Below are positions 7,290-11,811 of a DNA stretch of 11,811 bases, one piece after another. Below the pieces are notes generated by a model. The model was not told the origin of the DNA and searched no databases. It saw only the letters and a list, made by a program, of their open reading frames with translations. The first letter of the stretch is position 1, and each line of letters starts with the position of its first letter. The translations under genes were made by a program, and so were the position numbers. Source of the stretch: Pilatotrama ljubarskyi (lineage: Eukaryota > Basidiomycota > Agaricomycetes > Polyporales > Polyporaceae); assembly GCA_022385805.1 (NCBI GenBank), contig MU277689.1:360162-371972 (forward strand), read 5' to 3'.

Positions 7290-7700
7290 TTCCTGAAGAA
7301 TGCGAGTCGACGCTTCCTGTCGCGGCGCGGCGGCGGGCTTGGCCGTCCTCGAAAGCAGCAACCCGTAGACTCCTGGGGATCGCAAGGAGCGAAGGCGGAC
7401 GATGTATCGCGATGCCGTCCGGGCGGCGTGCCGTGCCTCTCGGTTACGAAGTCGCTGAACTCGCACGGTGATGGGACAGACGTTTTACAAGTAGCAGTAG
7501 GCTGTCGAGTGCTCCATGTGCGCTCGAATTGTGAGAAATGCACGACCACTGGCGTCGTTCTCGTGAGTGCAAGGTGCTTACAGACGAGGCACTGGCAGAC
7601 GGTACTGCGCTATGGCAGTGAGTTTCTCCCCTTCTCATCTGCATGTTTCAGAGCACGCAGCTTATCCCGTCCGTGTGCCCATACAGCTCGAGCATGGACT
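7290..7700 (+). pseudogene. B block of copy 3, splice sites damaged
   Basis: This matches 5490-5930. The Cys-x2-Cys pair is at 7530-7541, followed by another Cys and a Trp six residues later. Where copy 2 has the donor GTAAGT (5635-5640) this copy has CGAAGT (7447-7452). Where copy 2 ends the intron in TTCAG this copy has ACAAG (7487-7491). The next intron, 7618-7686 (GTGAGT to ACAG), is intact and aligns with 5842-5913; after it the expected frame soon meets a stop. The block is therefore probably non-functional, or spliced differently from copy 2. The cysteines suggest metal binding, by inference only. Confidence 0.45.
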
Positions 7701-7786
7701 TTCTAAGCACCGGAAAATTGGATGGAGACTCAGACCCGCCGATGTCCGCCTCAGGGCTGCAATGCCTGGCCGTCGCCCGCTCTTGA

Positions 7787-8010
7787 TGTCGGCTGAAGCG
7801 GGAGATCGCGCTGTCGGGGACGTCTCAGATCTCTTCGCCCCGGGCCACCGAGTGTGACCCGGAGTTGAAGGTTGAGTTTGAAGTGACCAAGCGTGTGCGC
7901 TGCACCCGAGTCGTATCCCTAGGCGATGATGGTGCGATCGGTTTCACTAAATTCGCGTGCAGTCGTCTGACCGCTGCATTCGCGGGCTCTCAAGGTCCAC
8001 AATCAGTCCG
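7787..8010 (+). other. Open exon-like segment of copy 3
   Basis: One frame is open from 7787 to a good GTGAGT donor at 8011. The translation is mixed and polar with no known motif. Its phase does not fit the next open exon (8070-8207). If an acceptor at 7962 (GTGCAG) is used instead, the short exon 7963-8010 does join in phase. I cannot decide between these, and a frameshift is possible. Confidence 0.3.
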
Positions 8011-8069
8011 GTGAGTACACTCCTTCCTGCGAAGGCACTCTTCGCTTGTCTGACACGCTGTTCTGCTAG

Positions 8070-8207
8070 CTGCCTCAGTCTTCCGAGTCCCTCATAAATG
8101 AAGCGGATGCCTCCGACACCCGCTCTCGTAAACTCCTCTTGCCTCCCCATTCGACATACCTGTGCGACGACACCCGGCTCGAGCAAGTCGGCAGTATTCT
8201 ACTTGAG
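8070..8207 (+). other. Open 46-codon exon of copy 3
   Basis: This exon is bounded by TGCTAG at 8069 and GTGCGC at 8208 and is open in one frame for exactly 46 codons. It is rich in Leu, Ser and Asp/Glu. Splicing the normal 61-bp intron 8208-8268 leads to a stop at 8284. A longer 112-bp intron to 8319 joins it in phase to the exon of the G-W-P gene. It may therefore be the true upstream part of that gene. Confidence 0.35.
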
Positions 8208-8285
8208 GTGCGCTCACCTTCTGCTCCGTTACTGGCTTTGCTCTCATTCCTCACGCCATCCTATTCAGACCTGTGAGGCGGTGTG

Positions 8286-9225
8286 ATGCTCATCAGAAGT
8301 GAGTACCTCCCTGCCTCAGTTCTGCACTGGAAACGGGACTGCTACTCACGAGCCTGGGTTCTCCTCCGCAGCTGAGCGCAAGACTCGGATGGAGTCCGTG
8401 ATGCCCACACTCGGACCGTCCACCTTCATGACAAGAACTTACACCAGTGACTACGCGAGGCGGGAGATTAGGTTGCGAGGTCTTCTCCGGCAGTCCATGC
8501 AGGAAAAACTAGGTCAGTCACCCGTCTCCGGTACGCTTTAGCATATCCCGAGTCACTCACCTGGATGCCTACCAGTCCTGTTGACCGGCGACACGAAGGC
8601 GTCGATGCGTTGGACGGTGGAGGGGTACCATAAGAAGATCTACACCGAGTACGGCTTGGAGCTCGTTGGCTGGCCAGATGACTTCGTCTTCACAAACCTC
8701 AGCGACCGAGAGTTGACGGGCTACGTGCGGATCTCGACACTCTACTCCCTCTGGAAGTCTGGGAACATGACGTTTCTGCCCGTCATGCTTGACGTGCATG
8801 CACGGGCGGCGCGGCATGCTGCAGAGGTCACGCCGGGCAAGAAGAACCGGGGTATACGGCCGAGGCTAGGGCGGAGCGACTTGAAGAAGCACCGGGGAAG
8901 CAGGAAGGTAGACCCATCCAAGTTCCCGCCGCGGTACGTACGCAACGGTCCAAAGTCTGACAAATGGGTCAGCGACGAGGCTGAAGCTCGTGCTGCCGGT
9001 GAGACGGTACGAGGGGGGGCGGGCGGGGGCAGTCGCTCAAGCTCGCTGGAGGACGGACTGGGAATGGTGCAGGGCGGGGAGGATCCCAGCGACCCGATCT
9101 GTTCGTTCGACGATGAAAGTGGGGGAGAGCCCATGGTGAATGTCGTGCACGCAGCTTGGCAGGGTCATCGACTTGTAGTTTCCGCCCCCGTGCCGCTCTT
9201 CCGGCGCAGCACACTCCGGCAGTAA
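8286..9225 (+). CDS. Uncharacterised agaricomycete G-W-P domain protein
   Basis: Model: exons 8286-8298, 8372-8512 and 8576-9225. Introns are GTGAGT to CCGCAG (73 bp, ACTCAC branch) and GTCAGT to ACCAG (63 bp). The product is 267 residues. Residues 10-50 are basic and helical-looking. The core runs from a Y-H-K-K-I-Y stretch through G83-W84-P85 and a T-N-L-S-D segment to L110-W111-K112-S113-G114. A Lys/Arg-rich stretch follows, then R-Y-V-R-N-G-P-K-S near 171-179, then a low-complexity acidic and Gly/Ser tail. From memory this order (hydrophobic-G-W-P, F-x-N-x-S, L-W-x-S-G) belongs to a large set of hypothetical proteins confined to Agaricomycetes. No function is known to me. The start is uncertain: ATG 8286 gives a clean model, but exon 8070-8207 can join via an acceptor at 8319 and extend it. 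This is the most intact coding region in the window. Confidence 0.62.
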
Positions 9226-9777
9226 TTTATCTTACTTAATGGCGGCCGGGAAATGGCCAAGGTTTTCAACATGTTTGTCGGCGGGCGACACCCGGCTTGT
9301 ACTCGTGCCGTTGTATCCCTGTACCGATCATTCTGCCTCTTTCCCGTGTGGTCTGCATCCGACACTGAGTGTGGGGCAGTCATCGCAATCTGCCTCAAGT
9401 ATCAGGAGCATGGATGTGGGGGTGTACTATCGCCATGCAGAGAGCCATGGTGATCCGCGCACACCTGCATTTGTGCAGTATTCACAAAGCAGGGGCCGCA
9501 CAAACAGCACGACCGCGCGCATCAAAAGGCCGGCTCTACAGCGTAGTCTCTCAGTGGTCGCTCCAGTTGTAAGCCGTCGGCGGCCCATCACAACATCGGG
9601 CTGATCGGGCTGACTCTAGTACGTACATGGTACACGATACCACGGCTAGAACGCCTGAGCGCCATCTGGCACTTGTATGCCAGCACATCTTCCACCTTCC
9701 TGCTCTCCGCCCACCCTCACAGGCTTCACTCGCTGCTTGCCTTCACTCCCTGATAGCGAACCTGCTCAACGACGTGC
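9226..9777 (+). other. Interval between copies 3 and 4, with two probable introns
   Basis: Two good introns are visible: 9569-9619 (GTAAGC, GCTGACTC branch, CTAG) and 9675-9722 (GTATGC, CACCCTCACAG). They would join short exons, possibly 5' leader exons, leading to the ATG at 9778. A frame from 9239 to 9604 is open but has no recognised motif. No polyadenylation signal is obvious after the stop at 9225. Confidence 0.3.
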
Positions 9778-10758
9778 ATGGCCTCCAACAAGGCTGCCGC
9801 GATGGATGGACTTAAGCACGACTCACCAAAGGAAGTGAGTGAACACCTAGGGCTGCCACCGTGAACAGGTCGGGCAGAAACTGGCAGGTGGTACATGGTT
9901 GTCCTCTCGAGCTTCACAAGCCAGGTGAGAGGCTCAAAACTGTCCTGTCATATAACCGACGAGTTCTGATATCAGCTCAGAGTCCCAGCACAGAAGCCAC
10001 CAGCAAGATGATTCAGAATGCGCATCCAAGCCGTGCAGATACGCGCTATGGCATCTGCCATCACGCCATCAGCTCACCTCACTGGACCACTCACAGGCTG
10101 AGCTGCACGTGTCATGTCCCGGCAGCCGTGAAGGAGTTCAAGTTGTTGGGGGTGTGCGTGCCCATCTCCAGGCCTGAGAGTGCTTGCACTCAACGGCGGC
10201 GTGCATGCGAGTTCACCCCAGGCCCCTGCCGAGAAGGATGGTACAACGTGACCGCGGCCGGTACGTGCACAAGCTGCAAGATCGCTCATGCTGACACAAC
10301 CATAGGCGAGGGATATCATGTGTACAGTGTGGCGGTGCCTTATCTTAAGCTGCGGACTCCCTGGTATGCGCGCGCTGATACTACTTCAGATGCGCAGCCA
10401 TCGGAGGACTTCAAGCGGCCCCAGTACATGCTCTCGAGGACACCCACAAGGACTACGGCACCCAGTATGGCTGCAGAAACTCACGGATCTCAAGGTACGA
10501 CTCCGAGTTGAGCTCGCGTGAGTGCCTGCAGCGTGCCAGCACAAGGTGGCCATACAATCACCTTCCGTCTCCGCCTCTCGGCTGGTACACAACGTGAGCG
10601 CCGGTACGCGAGACTCACACTGCAGCTGTGCTGGTATCTACGGTAGATCTGAGAATCTGCTGGTACGTAGATTCTCAGCTCACGGAGTGATTGTGCACGG
10701 CTGGCCTCATATCTCACTCGGCTTACCAGGCGATCCTGAGATCTGCAGTATGACCTAA
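9778..10758 (+). pseudogene. Copy 4 of the arrayed family (A, B and D traces)
   Basis: ATG 9778 opens 19 codons, M-A-S-N-K to D-S-P-K-E, ending exactly at a GTGAGT donor (9835). This resembles the copy-3 first exon, D-T-P-S-D before GTGAGT. A further intron 9925-9980 is clean. Exon DNA near 10014-10040 (GAATGCG, AGCCG, GCAGA) matches copy 3 near 6424-6447. A Cys-x2-Cys pair lies at 10266-10277. At 10699-10707 Gly-Trp-Pro codons sit in a V-I-V-H-G-W-P context like the D block. No single frame joins all of these. One frame is open from 9861 to 10511, another reaches TGA at 10519-10521, and the D trace ends at 10758. It is probably decayed. A functional gene with different splicing cannot be excluded. 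Confidence 0.38.
10649..10678. repeat. Perfect 10-bp inverted repeat with 10-nt loop
   Basis: CTGAGAATCT (10649-10658) is followed ten bases later by its exact reverse complement AGATTCTCAG (10669-10678). Two more pairs follow outward after one mismatch. It lies about 20 bases before the G-W-P codons of copy 4. It overlaps a possible 45-bp intron whose acceptor AG would be the last two bases of the right arm. Confidence 0.8.
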
Positions 10759-10825
10759 CGGATACCTCGCAGCTTGACGATACAGTACGTACCATTCCTG
10801 AAAATAGTTTGCTGAAGCGTGGAAA

Positions 10826-11164
10826 GTGGTACTTACTGGTTTGCGTCTCGCGATGCAGGTGCTTGCGCTTTGCACGGTCACAAGCCGAAGAAGAGGCCTT
10901 CAGAAACGGCACGCGGTACTGAAGGTCGCGTGCACACACTGCGAGGTGGGCTGGTCAGAGTCGGTTATACGCAACAGGTGGAGGATAAGCCGTTGCGTAC
11001 TGTATTCACATTTTAGGTGCCGTGTACACGACACTCCCTCAATTGCAGATGTCCCGGTGGCGATACTTCCCCATCTTCCTGATACACTGGAAGCCAGAGC
11101 TGATCGAGCGCCGCAGAACACCAATTGTAGGCAGGATGATGCTGCATGCCCAGGAGTCGGATAG
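10826..11164 (+). pseudogene. B-type Cys-x2-Cys fragment at the array end
   Basis: The frame is open for 112 codons. The coding part probably begins after an acceptor at 10858 (GATGCAG). It contains V-A-C-T-H-C with the Cys codons at 10931-10933 and 10940-10942. The DNA around this pair (GTGCACACACTGCGAG) resembles the copy-4 pair (GTGCACAAGCTGCAAG). A Trp and a further Cys follow within 20 residues. The rest is mixed and ends in TAG at 11162-11164. No A, C or D block accompanies it. I take it as a detached fragment, with function unknown. Confidence 0.28.
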
Positions 11165-11441
11165 AGCAGGAAGAGCGATGGTCGCAGTGGCAAGGACTCG
11201 GGACTCGGAAAGATGCAGTCTGGCAGGATAGACGCCCAAGACAGCGGCCGCTTTTGGTGTCGACTCGAATACAGCGATATGTCCAAGTCCTTCAGTCCGA
11301 GTCAACCTCAGTGCTTTGGCTTCGTTCGTGTGCATGAAAGCTGTACTGCTGTAGAGTCCGTTGGACAGTTTGGACGACATACTCTATTGTTCTGAGCTGC
11401 CCTCGGAGGCCGGCAGCGCCCACTGTGTGCCCCCAAGTCAT
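11165..11441 (+). other. Stretch without a supportable gene
   Basis: Several short frames are open on both strands. None has a motif, a supported start or a matching splice pair. I see nothing to annotate here. Confidence 0.35.
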
Positions 11442-11502
11442 GATACACACCCACTGACTGCTCCTCCACCCACTGACTGCTAATACACACCCATTGCTCC
11501 TC
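11442..11502 (+). repeat. Small compound direct repeat
   Basis: The element CCCACTGACTGC occurs at 11450-11461 and 11469-11480. ATACACACCCA occurs at 11443-11453 and 11483-11493. TGCTCCTC occurs at 11459-11466 and 11495-11502. The three elements overlap and alternate, as in a short minisatellite formed by slippage. Confidence 0.8.
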
Positions 11503-11647
11503 AAAATCGACGGTACGAAATCTCAGCAAATGAGATATATTGCGGCCGCTACGATACACGACACCACCCGCGCATCCGCCGCCCGCTCCGCCGCAGGATC
11601 ATTCCGCATGTGTCGCGTGCACATCGGTTAGACACACCGTCCTTAGA
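11503..11647. other. Stretch without a supportable gene
   Basis: This is GC-rich, with no long open frame and no splice pair on the + strand. It could be the 3' flank of a - strand gene entering from the right edge. Confidence 0.25.
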
Positions 11648-11811
11648 TCACGCATCACACGCACCTTCGTCCGCAGCAAAGTGCACTCCTCGGCACGGGT
11701 GCCTACTGCGATTACGCACCCGGGAGTTCTTCAGCACGCCCACGGGCTCCGTGTCCCTCCCGTTCCCATCCGACGAGATCGTCCGCTGTCGGCGGGGGTT
11801 CCTGCCTTCGA
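11648..11811 (-). CDS. Possible truncated exon on the - strand, unknown
   Basis: A - strand frame enters from the right edge and stays open for 53 codons to TGA at 11648-11650. The translation contains P-V-G-V-L-K-N-S and, further on, G-V-H-F-A-A-D-E-G. The second resembles the basic-V-x-F-A-x-D/E short motif common near the ends of unrelated fungal proteins. That is too weak to name a family. It would be the only - strand gene here. It may be chance, given the GC content and short length. Confidence 0.18.
   Translation of the reverse strand, partial: EGRNPRRQRTISSDGNGRDTEPVGVLKNSRVRNRSRHPCRGVHFAADEGACDA

Noticed and set aside
7064..7549. A 161-codon open frame on the - strand
   Set aside because: It lies opposite the B block, whose cysteines, splice signals and paralogue are on the + strand. 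Its Arg/Ser/Pro-rich translation is a typical GC-rich shadow.
7947..8186. A - strand 79-codon frame that looks protein-like
   Set aside because: It overlaps + strand exons bounded by clear GTGAGT and CTAG signals. No - strand splice signals or motif support it.
1..11811. Transposons, tRNA or rRNA genes, CRISPR arrays, bacterial defence genes
   Set aside because: I saw no terminal inverted repeats, integrase or reverse-transcriptase motifs, tRNA T-arm signature, regularly spaced repeats or prokaryotic gene organisation.

Overview
This window reads as nuclear DNA of a filamentous fungus, most likely a mushroom-forming basidiomycete (Agaricomycetes, perhaps Polyporales). It is GC-rich. There are no bacterial operons or ribosome binding sites. 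Instead, many short introns of about 45-110 bp appear on the + strand, with GTGAGT, GTACGT or GTATGY donors, a CTGAC/CTCAC-like branch site and a CAG/TAG acceptor. Coding segments are short and interrupted by these introns. The best protein (8286-9225) resembles, from memory only, a lineage-specific family of uncharacterised agaricomycete proteins with a G-W-P motif followed by L-W-x-S-G. All coding calls are reconstructed by eye from open frames, splice signals and comparison of repeated blocks. No similarity search was possible.

Layout. 1-400 holds no convincing gene, only a two-unit TTAGGG-like patch. 400-870 is a pyrimidine-rich tract typical of fungal promoter or leader DNA, or simply low complexity. 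900-2950 holds several small gene-like exon sets (1232-1622, 1884-2084, 2087-2947), all on the + strand with good splice signals but short open spans. From about 3170 to 11160 the window is a head-to-tail array of diverged, mostly broken copies of one multi-exon gene family. Four recurring blocks can be recognised. Block A is the N-terminal exons. Block C is a basic W/L/R-rich exon. Block B is a Cys-x2-Cys module with a nearby Trp. Block D is the G-W-P domain.

The copies are as follows. Copy 1 (about 3172-4230) has A-like exons, C and a possible D trace. A B fragment lies at 4486-4781. Copy 2 (5107-5930) has A and B and is a clear pseudogene. Copy 3 (6240-9225) has A, C, B and D and is the best preserved, although its parts do not join into one uninterrupted frame. 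Copy 4 (9778-10758) has A, B and D traces. A last B-type fragment lies at 10826-11164. Copies 2 and 3 are about 80% identical over their best part, share an intron at the same position, and differ by nonsense changes that are transitions in copy 2.

From 11165 to the end there are only a small compound repeat (11442-11502) and a weak open frame on the - strand that runs off the edge. I saw no rRNA, tRNA, CRISPR, transposase or recognisable defence or secondary-metabolism gene. The main interest is the birth-and-decay array of an undescribed fungal gene family.
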